Below are positions 24,858 to 36,904 of a stretch of DNA of 64,000 nt, piece after piece. Both the position numbers and the translations under genes were made by a program. The stretch is from the NCBI GenBank assembly GCA_947561585.1, contig CANNZV010001152.1:93056-157055 (forward strand). The letters are read 5' to 3'. Within the stretch, counting starts at the first letter, position 1. Each line of letters opens with the position of its first letter. The notes under the pieces are model-generated. The model did no database searches. It saw nothing but the letters and a program-made list of their open reading frames with translations, and had not been told where the DNA came from. This DNA is from Caprella mutica (taxonomy: Eukaryota > Arthropoda > Malacostraca > Amphipoda > Caprellidae).

Positions 24858-25477
24858 GATCTCTCTACTCTAAATGTTAAAGAACTCATTCGTTCTCTGA
24901 GTGACAGACACATGGTCTTAGGGTCTGCCAATGTTTCTATGGTGAGGAAACGAAGAGCTCTGATGAAGAATGACCTACCTCCATCCATGTACCCACTGTG
25001 CAAAGATTCTTATGATTTTTCGGGCAAGAATCTTTTTGGCGATTCTTTGAGCTCTGATATTAAGGATGATTCAGAACTAGCTACATAATATTTCTTCTCA
25101 GCTCCGTGGCAGGGGTGCACCTAGTTTCAGGTCACGTAGCTTTACACGGGCTTCTAGAAGGCAGTTTGGCTTTCGTCGTGGTAGACCTGGACGTGGTTTC
25201 ACAAGATTTAACCCGTTTTTCACTCAATTTGCTTAGAGATCTCCTTTGAACCAACCACGCCCTTCAAAAAACTAGTTGAGGGGCTTCCACAAAATGTTCC
25301 TTCCACTGTTTCTAATGATGTAAGTAATGTGATTGGAGGAAGATTAAAATTTTTTTATGATTTTTAGAGAACATTAACTACTAATATGCTTTCATTCTGA
25401 GTATAATTAGGGGTGCAAAAATCGATTTATCTTCTGAATTCTCTCAAAACTTTGTTCCTTCTCCTATTCTTTGTTCT

Positions 25478-26113
25478 TTGGAGGACAAAAATAAAATGAA
25501 TGTTACTGTTGATAAATACATTGATGTTCAAATTATTTACGAAGTAGATCATTGCGAAGGAGAGTACATTAGTAATATCTTTCCTGTGCCCAAGTCAAAT
25601 GGTGATGTGAGAATTATACTAAATCTAAAACCCCTCAATCTCCATGTCACTTATGAACATTTCAAAATGGAAAGTTTAAATACAGTTTTAGGTTTAATTA
25701 CTGAAAATTGTTTCATGGCATCAATTGATTTAAAGGATGCTTATTATTCTGTGAGTATTGATAGCTGCTATCGCAAATGTCTGAGATTTTTCTGGAACGA
25801 GAAACTTTTCGAGTATATCTGCTTGGCTCAAGGTTTAAGTTGTGCTCCGAGGCTATTCACTAAAATCATGAAACCAGTTTTTGCCAAATTACGTTCAGAA
25901 AGTTTTATCTCGCGTTCAAAATGTTTTCGCATTTTAGAGAAGGCAGGATTATTCATTAATCGTGAGAAATCTGTTGTAATTCCCTCACAAACTATAACCT
26001 TTTTAGAATTCTGTCTTAACTCTTGTACCATGACCGTTTCGCTGCCCAAGGAGAAGGCTTGCATAACTAGCTTGTGTAATAAATTTTTATCGGACCAAAT
26101 TTTTGTAATTTGA
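25478..26113 (+). pseudogene. DIRS reverse transcriptase, catalytic motif deleted
   Basis: The frame shows NIFPVPKSNGDVRIILNLKP and ASIDLKDAYYSVSI, core fingers/palm motifs of DIRS reverse transcriptases, then LAQGLSCAPRLFTKIMKPV. The next expected block, with the YIDD-type catalytic motif, is absent: the sequence jumps from VFAKLRSE to the later ILEKAGLFINREKSVVIPSQ segment. This in-frame deletion and later stops make it inactive. It starts without a clear ATG because the upstream frame is broken. Confidence 0.85.
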
Positions 26114-26116
26114 GAA

Positions 26117-26700
26117 GTGGCTCGTTTTATCAGAGTTCTGTTTTCTAGTTTGCCAGCTTTTCAGTATGGTGCAGGTAACTTTGATGCTTACATGACCATA
26201 AACGAAGAGTCACGAAGTGAAATAACTTGGTGGTTTCAAAATATTAACATTGGGTTTAATCCGATTAACCCTTTCGACGAGAGTGGGAAACATATATCCT
26301 AAAGTAATGACCATACTTCAAAGTTTAGCAGGCTGATTAGTTCACAAATAGTTAAAAACTGATCATCATGGGTACACGCAATAGTTGCTTGTGCTCATGA
26401 TGATCGGTTTTGAACATTTTGTATGCTTTTTTGTACAAAGTGGCCTGCTGAACATCGAAGTAAATTGTCTTTACTTTGGGATACATGTGTCCCACTCGCA
26501 TCGAAAGGGTTAAGACATCTCCTCCTTCAGTTTTTATTAAAACAGATGCCTCAAATATTGGCTGGGGATGAGTTTATGATACTATCAGTACTGGTGGACA
26601 TTGGTCTCCAGAGGAAGAGCCTTTGCATATATTAACGTACTAGAATTACGGGCTATATATTAGGGTCACAATTTTTTTTGAATGATACTAGCTAATCTCA
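26117..26700 (+). pseudogene. DIRS RNase H region, interrupted
   Basis: The segment continues the element with TWWFQNINIGFNPINPF, is cut by a piggyBac-type MITE (26265-26513), and resumes with KTDASNIGWG and HINVLELRA, which are DIRS/gypsy-type RNase H motifs. Several stop codons follow. Confidence 0.75.
26265..26513. mobile_element. piggyBac-type MITE
   Basis: TTAA flanks both sides (26265-26268 and 26510-26513). The ends are CCCTTTCGACGAGAGTGGGA and its inverse TCCCACTCGCATCGAAAGGG, the usual CCCTTTN-type termini of piggyBac MITEs. A central hairpin carries ACTGATCATCATG and its inverse. It splits the RNase H region of the DIRS element, so it is younger than that element. Confidence 0.9.
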
Positions 26701-27072
26701 TATTAGAATGCAAACTGATAGCTCCACAGCTGTTTCTTACATTAATAACTTTGGTGGTGTACAATCTATGTCTTGTTTTTTCTGAAACTAGACTAATTGT
26801 GTGCTGAGCATATTCCTGGTTCTTTGAATTGCTTATCTGATAGAGTATTTGATGTAATACTGAATGGGAATTATCACTTATAATATTTGACAGGTTAAGT
26901 AAAAAGTTTGAATCTTTTCACATAGAGTTATTTGCTTCCCGACTTAATTCTGAATGCAAATTTTTTTGTTCATGAAGCCTGATCCTTAAGTTCAATTTGT
27001 TGATGCATTTAATCGTAACTGGGACTCATTCAATCTCCCATATAATTTTCCTCCTTTCAGCATAATTATGAG

Positions 27073-27880
27073 ATGTTTCCTAAAACTGTGTCACGATCAA
27101 GCTCAAGCAGTTTTCGTTGCTCCTCTCTGGATAACTCAACCATGGTTCCCCAAAATGATGCGAATGCTGATAGAGGTACCTGTAATTCTACCTCTATGTG
27201 TGTTGCGCTTTCCTTTCAAGGAGGGAGTGAATCACAAACAGTACAAGCATTTATGCCTCATTGTGTGTCATTTATCAGGGAATTCCTTCTGAAGCGACAG
27301 TTTTCGGAGCATGCTCTCAACATCATATGCAGTTCATGGCGAGAGTCAACTCAATATCAATATGAAATTTATTTTAGAAATTGGATTAATTTCTGTTGTG
27401 AACAAAAAGTGGATCCCATGCACTATGATGAAGTGATTTGTGTAAATTTTCTTTCAAAGCTTTTTAGTGAAGGCAAAAGTTATCGTGCATTGAACACAGT
27501 TCGTTCTACTTTATCCACGTTCCTAATCAACTCCATTAGAATTTGGTGTTGTTGATGAGGACAAAGACTTGGCCATTTGTACAGTGTAGGCTCTCGATAG
27601 GACAAAGTCTATCAGAGGCGAGTATAATCAACTCTTCATTAGTTTCAATAAGCCTTATAAGCCAGTGACCTGTGCTTCTCCAAGCAGATGGTTAAAAAAT
27701 GTTTTGGATGAAGCTGGTGTAGATTCATCTATTTTCACGGTTCATAGTACTAGAGCAGCTGCTGCCTCATCTGCTGATAGAAATGATGTACCTATTGATG
27801 AGATACTTCAAACGGCTGGATGGGCAAATGCAAACACTTTCTAAAAATTATATTCTAAAGCAGTTTTACCCTCTTGATAT
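27073..27880 (+). pseudogene. DIRS tyrosine recombinase, broken
   Basis: The N-terminal DNA-binding part is readable from about 27330 (SSWRESTQYQYEIYFRNW … SYRALNTVRSTLSTFL). After a frame break the catalytic part gives HSTRAAAASSADRNDVPI, EILQTAGWANANTF and KLYSKAV, with the catalytic Arg and the GW-box seen; the terminal Tyr is plausibly in KLYSKAV. A stop between TF and KLY and the earlier frameshift inactivate it. Confidence 0.8.
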
Positions 27881-28352
27881 GTTCTCTGATTCGTTCTCAG
27901 TTGTTTCATTAAAGTCTCGCAAAGTCAATTGTCTATGCCGTAAGGAAAGATCAAGAATATCATGTGAAGTGATTAGAAAGTAACCCTAGATTTACTTGTA
28001 AGTTGAAGTGTAACTGCAATTACTTCACAGGGTATTCTTGATCTTTCATGGAGGTGTTCTCTCCCTCCCGCATGTTCAATTGTATACCCGACGCAACATC
28101 CTCCATTCATATTAACAACTGAATGCTCATGCGTTAAATACTGATGTGCATATACAAGCCGCGTACCACCTAGTCTCTCTCGCATAGTCCCTTGTCTACG
28201 CCGTAAGGAAAGGTAAAGAATACCCTGTGAAGTAATTGCAGTCACACTGCAACTTACAAGTAAGGTTAGTGTAACTTTCTAATTATTTGACAGTTCCAAC
28301 TGAACTATCTTCACCATTAAGATTACCGCACCTCACAACAACTGAGTGGAAG

Positions 28353-29520
28353 GGTAACCGGTAAATTGCTCGAAAACAATTGCTCGAAAGACAATTCCTC
28401 GGAAGACAATTGCTCGAAAGACAATTGCTCAAAAACAATTGCTTGAAAACAATTGCTCGAAAAACAATTGGTAGAATGAACAATTGCTCAAATGAACAAT
28501 TGCTCGAAAGAACAATTGCTCGAAAGACAATTGCTCGAAAGACAATTGCTCGAAAAACAATTGCTCGAACAAACAATTGCTCGAATGAACAATTGCTCAA
28601 AAACAATTGCTTGAAAACAATTGCTCGAAAAACAATTGGTAGAATGAACAATTGCTCGAAAGAACAATTGCTCGAAAGACAATTGCTCGAAAGACAATTG
28701 CTCGAAAAACAATTGCTCGAACAAACAATTGCTCGAATGAACAATTGCTCGAATTATCAAATTACTCGAATGAACAAAATTGCTCGAATTATAAAATTGC
28801 AGAGTTTTCGATTTTATAAAAGTCAGTCACCTAACAATCTTGGTTTCTTTTTAGTAATTGATTATCAATTATTCTATAAACGATTTTAATTATTACTCAT
28901 TCTGCATAATATTTTTTAGACAGTTTGTGTCATCTCGTATGTAACATGTGAATTGGAATCGTGTGGTGAATCAATATTATTCATGTTTTTTTATCATAAA
29001 ATCCAAATTTTTTTGTAGATTTATAAAAACTCTGCCATAACTTCGAGTTATTTCACCTATTGAGGTGCCACATACAGATAGGCTAGTAATAAATAAATTT
29101 TCGGGTTTTATGATGAAAAAACATGAATGGTACTGATTCACCACATGGTTCCAATTCACATGTTACATACGAGATGACTTAAACGGTCTAAAAAAAGATT
29201 ATGCAGAATGAGTAATAATTAAAATCATTTATAGAATGATTAATGATCAATTACTAAAATGAAAAAAGGATTGTTAGGTGCAGCTCCACTTCATGTATAA
29301 CTGACTTTTATAAAATCGAAAACTCTACAATTTTATAATTCGAGCAATTTTGTTCATTCGAGCAATTTGATGATTAGAGCAATTGTTCATTCGAGCAATT
29401 GTTCGTTCGAGCAATTGTCTTTCGAGCAATTGTTCTTTCGAGCAATTGTTCATTCGAGCAATTGTTCATTCGAGCAATTGTTCATTCGAGCAATTGTCTT
29501 CGAGCAATTTACCTAGAACC
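28353..29520. mobile_element. Foldback element, ACAATTGCTCGAA words
   Basis: The left end GGTAACCGGTAAATTGCTCG is followed by about 28 words of ACAATTGCTCGAAA type (to 28790). The right end has the inverse array (29335-29510) and terminates with the inverse of GGTTCTAGGTAAATTGCTCG. The inner arms are also inverted (for example CATGTGAATTGGAATCGTGT near 28946 and its inverse near 29145), so almost the whole 1.17 kb is a palindrome. No target duplication is visible. The overlapping frames at 28283-28889 only translate the array. Confidence 0.85.
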
Positions 29521-29688
29521 GTCCTATTGATATTATGTGTATCCTATTGATCCTATGTGTTTAAATAACCTTTAATATTATGGATTTCCCGTTGAGTATG
29601 GATCTTTTCAATCAAAACTAAAAATTACTGTACAGTCCCATTACTTTAACGTCCTACAACGCTTATTCAGACTATTATTGTTCCTTAC

Positions 29689-29832
29689 CGTGATGTAAAT
29701 CCTTTTCCTCCATGTTTTGACCTTGCTGAGACTACGGAAGCGTTTTGAAACTTGAGAGAAGACCGCTCGTTCTTTGAGATTCTCGGAGTGACTGAAGATC
29801 TGGAGAATCATCTCGTTTGGCAGAGAATCCAT
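29689..29832 (-). CDS. F-box protein, first coding exon
   Basis: A 48-codon exon starting with ATG at 29832: MDSLPNEMILQIFSHS, then AVFSQVSKRFRSL and KTWRKRIYIT. LPxEMILxIFS…VSKRFR is the F-box consensus that binds Skp1. The frame stays open to 29641 but a strong donor, CACG|GTAAGG, ends the exon at 29689 in phase 0. The next phase-0 exon with matching character begins at 19642. If joined, the intron is about 10 kb and is packed with transposons. Sequence before the ATG shows no obvious promoter motif. Confidence 0.75.
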
Positions 29833-30207
29833 CAGACTAGCCTGCGGAAGAAGAATGATTGAGAGAACTATATCAATGATTGTTTATAAATCTAAATGTA
29901 AGAGCTCAATACAGACATCTCCCGCTTTAGTTACCAAATCACAACTAAGTTTAATAACCTAACTGTAACTAAAGCAAGGTAAAGAAGCAAGAAATTTATA
30001 ATTGTCACTCTTTCATTATATGTCTCATTTTCTATGAGTTACAATGAAAGAAAATTTGTTTTAGAATTAGAGTAACACTTTATATTCTCTATAGCTTAAC
30101 TCTCACTCAGTATAGGTGAGTAATTAATAGATACTTAGATTTCTATAATTATTGTGTTACATTGAACAAACAGCAATTTTATGCTCTGTGAAATATTTTT
30201 AGAAGAA

Positions 30208-31486
30208 GGGTACTAAGTTTCAAGTTATTGGAACGTCCTACATTTTCGAAAACGTCCGAAAAGTAAATATAATTATTATAAATATTATTCAACTTTTATG
30301 CAAATAGACCACCAAAGTGAAGTGATTTGGGTTCCTTATCAGATTATCGGCGAAATATTCCTATGTTATTCGTACAGGAGAAAAAGTAGGTGGTAGAACA
30401 TCCCTTACAGTTGACTATTTACTTACGCTTGGAAAATTCTAAGTCGATATATCGATGCCTAATATCAAAACGCATTCATTGATAAAAAGTTCATTGAAAT
30501 GTGTATTCAAATAAAAAAGTTACGAGCAATTTAATTAGAAATAACGTCAGTTAAGAGACAAATCCGTAAATTAGGTAACCTGTACAACATATTTTTACGC
30601 GAGAAATTTGAAAGATTGGTTACCAAATAACATCATATTCTCTCAGTTTTAGGAGTATAACTTAATATTGAAGTAATTTTACTTAATTTATAATTTTTCT
30701 TTCAGAATGGGATTCGAAACCTAAGTATTAGGTTTATGTATTATTACAAGATTGAAGATATAATAATACAAAATAATTAGTTAGTTTCAAAACATATCAA
30801 TCATATCACTATCATAATTACATTTATTTTAATTAATATAAGATAAAATAATATATAATAACTAATTTCAGAATTTTAATTACTTAACTAGGTATATTTT
30901 ATGAGTTACAAAGTAAGTTCATCGTACCTAGTTTCTCCATACCTAGTTCGGTTTCAGAATCCTATCCTAAGATAGAATGGATATAAAGTAAATAAAATTA
31001 CTTCAATAATAAGTTATACTCCCAAAACTGAGAGAATTTGATGTTATTTGGTAACCAATCTTTCAAATTTCTCGCGTAAAAATATGTTGTACAGGTTACC
31101 TAATTTACGGATTTGTCTCTTAAATTGACGTTATTTCTAATTAAATTGCTCGTAACTTTTTTATTTGAATACACATTTCAATGAACTTTTTATCAATGAA
31201 TGCGTTTTGATAATAGGCATCGAAATATCGATATAGAATTTTCCAAGCGTAAGTAAATAGTCAACTGTAAGGGGTGATCTACCACCTACTTTTTCTCCTG
31301 TACGAATAACATAGGAATATTTCGTCGATAATCTAAGAAGGAACCCAAATCACTTCACTTTGGTGGTCTATTGGTATCATGAGTAATATTGAGTATCAAT
31401 TGAAATAAAAGTTAAATAATGATTATTATATAGAGATTTTTACGTGTTTGAAAATATGGAACCGTGCGATAACACGGAACTTACCC
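30208..31486. mobile_element. Inverted-repeat element, GGGTAAGTTCC family, 1.3 kb
   Basis: The outer ends are GGGTACTAAGTTTCAAGTTA (left) and the inverse of GGGTAAGTTCCGTGTTATCG (right). Long inner arms are strongly inverted: for example ACTTACGCTTGGAAAATTC near 30420 and GAATTTTCCAAGCGTAAGT near 31240, and CTCGCGTAAAAATATGTTGT against its inverse. The arms total roughly 480 bp each around an AT-rich core. No coding frame. Confidence 0.75.
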
Positions 31487-32243
31487 TAAAATGGGACATG
31501 TTGAATTTCTGAACCAATTGCTTCTAATAACCTCATCTGGATTATAATTTTGATGTTTTTGATAGTTACCGTGAATTAATCACAAAAAATTGTCTCCGTT
31601 TTCTATGTCTACGAACGGTACTTATTTCGAGACATGACTCAAAATAAGTACCACTTTTATTAAAGTGAGGTGTACTTAAAGCGAGGCCTGCCTGTACTTC
31701 AAACCATGTTTCTCATCTTAGCTGCCACACTCTCAAATGTGGAGACTCGATCCACGTCTCGAAACCCTCTCGCGCTAACTAAACATTTTAACCAATTGCA
31801 AATGAAGTTACATACTCCACTGTAGTTCAAATAGATAAAATCCCAGCACATGTAAATATGGAGCAATGGATGTCTTTGTTCAAGTGAAGTCTTTTCATGA
31901 GTTAGAAATAAGTTAGATGATAAATATAAGGTAACAGTACAGAAACTATTGTGAAATTAGTCATCCTGCATAAAAAAAATATATATATATATATATTGGT
32001 CTTCCTTAGGCTCAAACAAATGTGAAACACTGATTAAACTATCATTCTCATATAGCATGAGCATTGAACATTTGATGCAGAATATATAATAAAATCGAAC
32101 GACTCCATCTTAGTTCTGTCTATCGTAGTCAATTTTCTACTTTTCTATGGGAACCGCATGAATTGCATGGTATCCTCAATTGAGTCAAATCAAAATAAAC
32201 TGTACGTATATCAGATTAGCATGGTTGTTGCTGAACATAACGG
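31487..32243. other. Non-coding stretch
   Basis: No gene recognised. A short AT dinucleotide run lies at about 31979-31997. Confidence 0.4.
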
Positions 32244-33150
32244 TATAGTAAAACTCCTGAGTTATGAAGTATTTTTTATGAAGTACCCGAGTAATGAAGG
32301 ACCTGAATTATGAAATTATCCTGTGTTATGAAGTATTTTCTTTGTTTGAATCATAGAAAACGATATTTCTTGAGGTATAACTATACCTTTTCCAAGTGAA
32401 GTTCTCAGAAGTGAATAATGAATTGGCAGAATTGAAAATCATATTTCAGAAGTGAAAATGAGAAATGCAGGTATGACAAGCAATTACAATATAGAAGTTT
32501 TTTTTATAAAAATTACAACTTCAATGCAATAGTGGGTTTTTGCTATCTTCTCCACCAGACTCTACCTAATAATAAGATAATACTCTATTATAGAATAATA
32601 CCCAATTATAAGACAATAGTAATACCCAATTATAAAATGATATACAATAATTATTAAAGGTAAGGATGATATCCAATTCTAGGATACCTCCTATAATTGT
32701 GTATTATTCTATAATGGAGTATCATATATGAAAATGTAAATCAGAGAAGCAAAGATTTACTATAAAGTTTAGGTTATCAATAAATCGAATATATTGAGTA
32801 TAAACTGTGTTTTCTTTATTGTTTGAGATTTAAATTATGTGTATTCTTTGTTAATGATTTAAATTTAGGCTTAAATGACTACTACCATGATATTTTTTTT
32901 TTGTACAATAATGAGTAGCTATATTGATTTCCCACAACATTTACTTATAATTTGTTTAATTATCTCAATTTAGTATAAAATTTAGTGCTCACAGCACATT
33001 CATTAAGAATAAAATCTGTTATAGTTACCCCTCAATGACAAAAATTCTCTATGATTTTAATCATAGAAAACTCTCACTGCACACGAATTATGAAGTGGAT
33101 CTCAGTTATGAAGAATCCATTACTTCATAACTCAGGAGTTTCACTGTATA
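32244..33150. mobile_element. MITE with GAGTTATGAAG word ends, copy 1
   Basis: The ends are TATAGTAAAACTCCTGAGTT and the inverse of TACAGTGAAACTCCTGAGTT. Each end continues with degenerate repeats of a GAGTTATGAAGT word (32255-32335 and 33080-33138) and a shared TTTCTATGATT block. TA may be the target duplication. Related copies are at 42058-42286 and 59419-59673. AT-rich interior without a gene. Confidence 0.8.
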
Positions 33151-33720
33151 ACTTCGATCACTGTACCAATATAATTGTATCTAATTTATCACTCACCATT
33201 TTAATAATAGAAGTCTTTGTTTGTTTGTAACTACGTATAACATCAGCGAACACTTAGAGAGTTTGAAGGAAGACCTTTCTCCACCAGGGATGAACTGACA
33301 ATACCGACTGAGTGGTCGGAAACCCAGCACAGTCATGAAACCACGTGGGACTTTCAGAATCTTGTAATATACGTACGAACGTACGAACCAGGATGTGGAG
33401 TATATTCTAATTTAATCAATATTATCTTGAATATCTTGTTGAAACTCGATGTAAATTCTGAATATATCTTTTGATTCAGTACTTATACATTTACTTGGTT
33501 TAATTACCAAAAACAATGAAAATTTCGGATTTCCTTCGGAAGTTTGCATTTGTTTAATTTATTCCTGGCTTTTTATTAAGGGTATACCTGAATTACATAA
33601 ACTGATTTTTATATTGACAATATAATTTTTCTTGATATATAATATGTTCTATAATTTTGATGTGTCCATAATATATAATATAAATCGCAATAATGTATAG
33701 TTATTAGTTTATTACTTTTC
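33151..33720. other. Non-coding stretch
   Basis: No gene recognised. A small perfect palindrome, ACGTACGAACGTACGAAC region, lies near 33370-33390. Confidence 0.35.
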
Positions 33721-33721
33721 A

Positions 33722-33964
33722 TTAAATATTACAGTTTGATATGTGGAATATGGCATATTCTATTATTTCAACCGGATGTATTTCTGTAATTAATATTTGG
33801 TACCCAGGTTTCCAATCTATTCCTTGTAATTGATTTCTATTATTTGTGTTAGATGACAATGAATGATCACAGAGATAATTTTCTCTGATATCATTAGGGT
33901 TAACAACATGAAGCTTATTATAATATTTAATGTCTAACCAATGACAAATACATCGTTCATACAC
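33722..33964 (-). CDS. Candidate orphan exon, unrecognised
   Basis: An 80-codon minus frame begins immediately after a good acceptor (CCTTTCTACAG at 33965-33975). It begins with a Val codon, so it is better read as an internal or terminal exon than as a start. The peptide (VYERCICHWLDIKYYNKLHV … DWKPGYQILITEIHPVEII) has balanced composition for this AT-rich region and two early cysteines, but I recognise no domain. No partner exon was identified. Confidence 0.3.
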   Translation of the reverse strand: MYERCICHWLDIKYYNKLHVVNPNDIRENYLCDHSLSSNTNNRNQLQGIDWKPGYQILITEIHPVEIIEYAIFHISNCNI

Positions 33965-34289
33965 CTGTAGAAAGGTGAGAACAATCTCGCAGGCATTATT
34001 ATATGGAAGAAGAGTATCTTTTTCACGGAATTATTATGAAAAATTATTAATACACAAGATGTATTTATTGTGATCGAACCTTTTAGATAAAGAAATAAGA
34101 AATGTCAGTTAACTATTTCACATAACTCCTCATAAAAATAAAAATGATAAAATGAAGATTTAAATGATAAATAGGTAATTTAAGAATTATATCGTTAAAT
34201 GAACATCAAATCTGAAGATCTTTCACACACTTTGTTATTATTGTTCTTTCCACATGGAATATTTTAACATAATATGATAGATAAACATC

Positions 34290-34820
34290 AATTGATTAAC
34301 TCTTTAAAGTCTGATGGTACATATTTTGTACCACACTGATAGTTTACAATTAATACACTGTGATACAAAAAGTACACCACCCTAAAAAACGCTTCCAAGT
34401 CTACTGGTACTAATTCCATACCACAATAAAGATTGCGGTTAATGCTCGGTGCTACAGAAATTGTACCTACTTTAAAAAAATAAGTTTATGTGCTACTAGG
34501 CAGCTCAAATTTTGAACCACCTACATGAATGGTTAGGTATAGTCATGATTCTTTGTGAGATTTTTTGGCTGAAATCACTGTATTTCAGATAAATTAGGTT
34601 TTTATAAGTAAACATTAGCTTATGCAATCAGATATTATATTTCTGATTACCTTGAATCTTCATAAACGTTTGCATAATAACTGAATTGTTCGTTGAATTT
34701 AAAATATATCTACAGTTATTCTACACTATATAGTGTTTCTCAATCTGTGTGCGCCATTGCACAGGTGCGTCCGTGAGATTTTGCAGGTGCGCCTCGTACA
34801 ACTCCTGAAACATCTGTCAG
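34290..34820. other. Repeat fragments, including a hAT-like end
   Basis: At 34310-34480 there are partly inverted GGTACATATTTTGTACCAC-type words, probably a decayed MITE. At about 34733 AGTGTTTCTCAATCTGTGTG matches the typical start of hAT elements (CAGNGTTTCTCAA). No matching right end was found. Confidence 0.4.
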
Positions 34821-35224
34821 ATGCGAGAAGCAAATGTACCCAAAAATAACTGTACTGTTTTATAACGAATATTCGTGGTTCGTTCATCAATATTTCGAGT
34901 TATGAACTACTTATCTTGCAACTAGACATTGCTTTGTAAGTATTGCACACGGTGAATGAATAAACTTATACAATTTTGATAACTATGACTGCGTAGGTTT
35001 GATAATTTTGCTTCTATTGAATAGGTTTTTATTCATAAAATTAATTTAAGGGAGCGATGCACATCCATTTTTTTCATTAATAATCTGAGAGTTTTGAAAT
35101 TTCGCTTACATGTAGAACAGGACAAAAGAAAATGTTTTAGTTCCTGTTATAATTTGCCTACAGCCAATAGAAAATCAGTTTCTAAAAAGAAAACGAATAT
35201 TTAGGGTTAACTTCAACACTTTAC

Positions 35225-35300
35225 AGTATATCAGCTTCACATTTTCAATTACAGAGACGAGACAGGATTCATTGGAAGAAGAAGAGTTAATTCACGATAT
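35225..35300. repeat. Dispersed repeat shared with 63840-63930
   Basis: GAGACAGGATTCATTGGAAG followed by AAGAAGAGTT and the upstream AGGGTTAACTTCAAC recur, inverted, at 63840-63930. The 60-codon plus frame starting at 35272 overlaps this repeat and has no recognisable domain. Confidence 0.5.
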
Positions 35301-36065
35301 ATCATTGAGTTATCTCATTAATACCTATTATCTTCACAAAATAGAAGATAAATATTATATTCTCATGAACACATTTCAGTCAATTGAATCAATTCTTTAT
35401 TATCATCATAGATATATGACATTCATTTCTGTAAAAGCAAATGTACAAAATTAAACTTCATCAAATAATTTCCTTTCTTGAAGTGCTGCTGGAAGAATAA
35501 ATTTTTTGTAAAATTGTTGGCTATTTGAATTCCTCATCATTGTCTTTCTTACTTTTAAATAAACAAATTAAATTTTTTTTTCAATTTTATAAGCGATTTT
35601 AGTTTCATTTTAATTAATAGTAGGTAGCAGAGGTGGGCACAGCGCCGCTACTTGTAGCGCATGCTACAATTGCGGTTTTTCTTTTATGTGTAGGTAGCAG
35701 CAGCGCTGCTACTTCTGTGTTAAATGAAGCTACAGCGGGAGCGCCGATACTTTTATCAGAAGCGCTAGAGGTTGTCTTGCGCTACAGCGTTGCCGCTTCT
35801 TTTAAATAAAAAATGTTAAAAGTTATCTGAGGAATCTAGATTAAATTAATGTTAAAATACTTGATTAGATGATTTTTTTCATCTTTTTTTTTGTTTCTAA
35901 TTGTAAACAACATAATATATATTAGCTACATAAAATGAATTTTTCATCAACAGTTATAACTGCTGAATATATGTGTTATTTTCATCTAACCAGATTTTAT
36001 GCAACTGCAATTATCTCTTACAAATATTGTTAACTCTCAATATTTGTATTACAAATTTAAGAAAA

Positions 36066-36146
36066 CTGACGAATTTTCTGTGGATGAATTTTCCGAGGAC
36101 GAATTTTCCGTGGACGAATTTTCCGAGGACGAATTTTCCTAGCACC
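36066..36146. repeat. Foldback terminal array, GGAAAATTCGTCCAC words
   Basis: Read on the minus strand it begins GGTGCTAGGAAAATTCGTCC and continues with about five GGAAAATTCGTCCAC-type units. GGTGCTAGG is identical to the left end of the element at 56119. The partner end is uncertain; a related right-type end occurs at 37893-37930. Confidence 0.65.
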
Positions 36147-36904
36147 GTACATGATTTTCAGACCAACTGATATTCAAACAATGATTGACAGTAAGTCCAA
36201 CTGATGGTAAAATAATGCTACGCAATTTGAATATTTGATATTAAGGCAAATCCGTCTAATACGATTAACTTACACACCGTCATACGCATTTAAGCAGATG
36301 CGGTTATTGAAATAAAATGGGTTTCACTCAATAGTTTGCCTTGAATATTTCAGGAAACATTACGAGTAAATGCAGTGGAGTCTCAATTTCCCATTTATAT
36401 ATTAATCCTGGGCGTCAAACTGTTAATTTCTGGTTTGCGAGTAACTTTTTAAAGAATTGAAGTGATTCTGATATTATTCCGGATGTTAAAATCATTTTAC
36501 TAAAACTTATCCATTTTCAGTGTACCAAAGCCTTAAAAAACACCAAAAAAAACTATAAATGCATAAATAAATGTTTTAATATTTCTATTGGAGTTTTTTT
36601 AACAACAGCGTTCATGGGTAGTTTGACTGCTAATTTCAAGTTAATATCTGGTTTGATTTCCCTCTTTCCAACTACTTTCAAAACATCATAAAATCTGTCA
36701 ATTTCTGAGTTGTAGCAGACGTTATCGTCTTACAAGAGTCTTCAGTTTAATTCCAGAGCTTATCTTATCCGTGCTGTAGTGAAATGAAAACTTTTACGAG
36801 TCTTCTCGCATACACATTCTGCTTTAGGATGAACTAAAGTTTTACAATTGGGTTTGAATCTAGAGAGAGATACCAAAAACGTGTGAAAGTTGATGTGTGT
36901 GAGA

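Larger units (their letters stand above)
24858..28285 (+). mobile_element. DIRS retrotransposon, decayed
   Basis: In order on the plus strand: a gag-like part (24858-25085), an Arg/Gly-rich part (about 25095-25235), a reverse transcriptase (25478-26113), RNase H (about 26520-26690) and a tyrosine recombinase (about 27300-27880). The order and the recombinase mark the DIRS group. At 27935-28285 the word CCGTAAGGAAAGRTMAAGAA recurs, once near 27938 and once near 28199, with inverse matches between, like DIRS terminal and internal complementary regions. The left terminus was lost or displaced by the foldback element at 23421-24857. Confidence 0.85.

Noticed and set aside
22649..24880. Frames with repeated FGESVF or RRIRICR peptides
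   Set aside because: Translations of the foldback terminal words.
28283..28889. Frames of 90-169 codons on both strands
   Set aside because: They translate the CAATTGCTCGAAA words of the foldback element.
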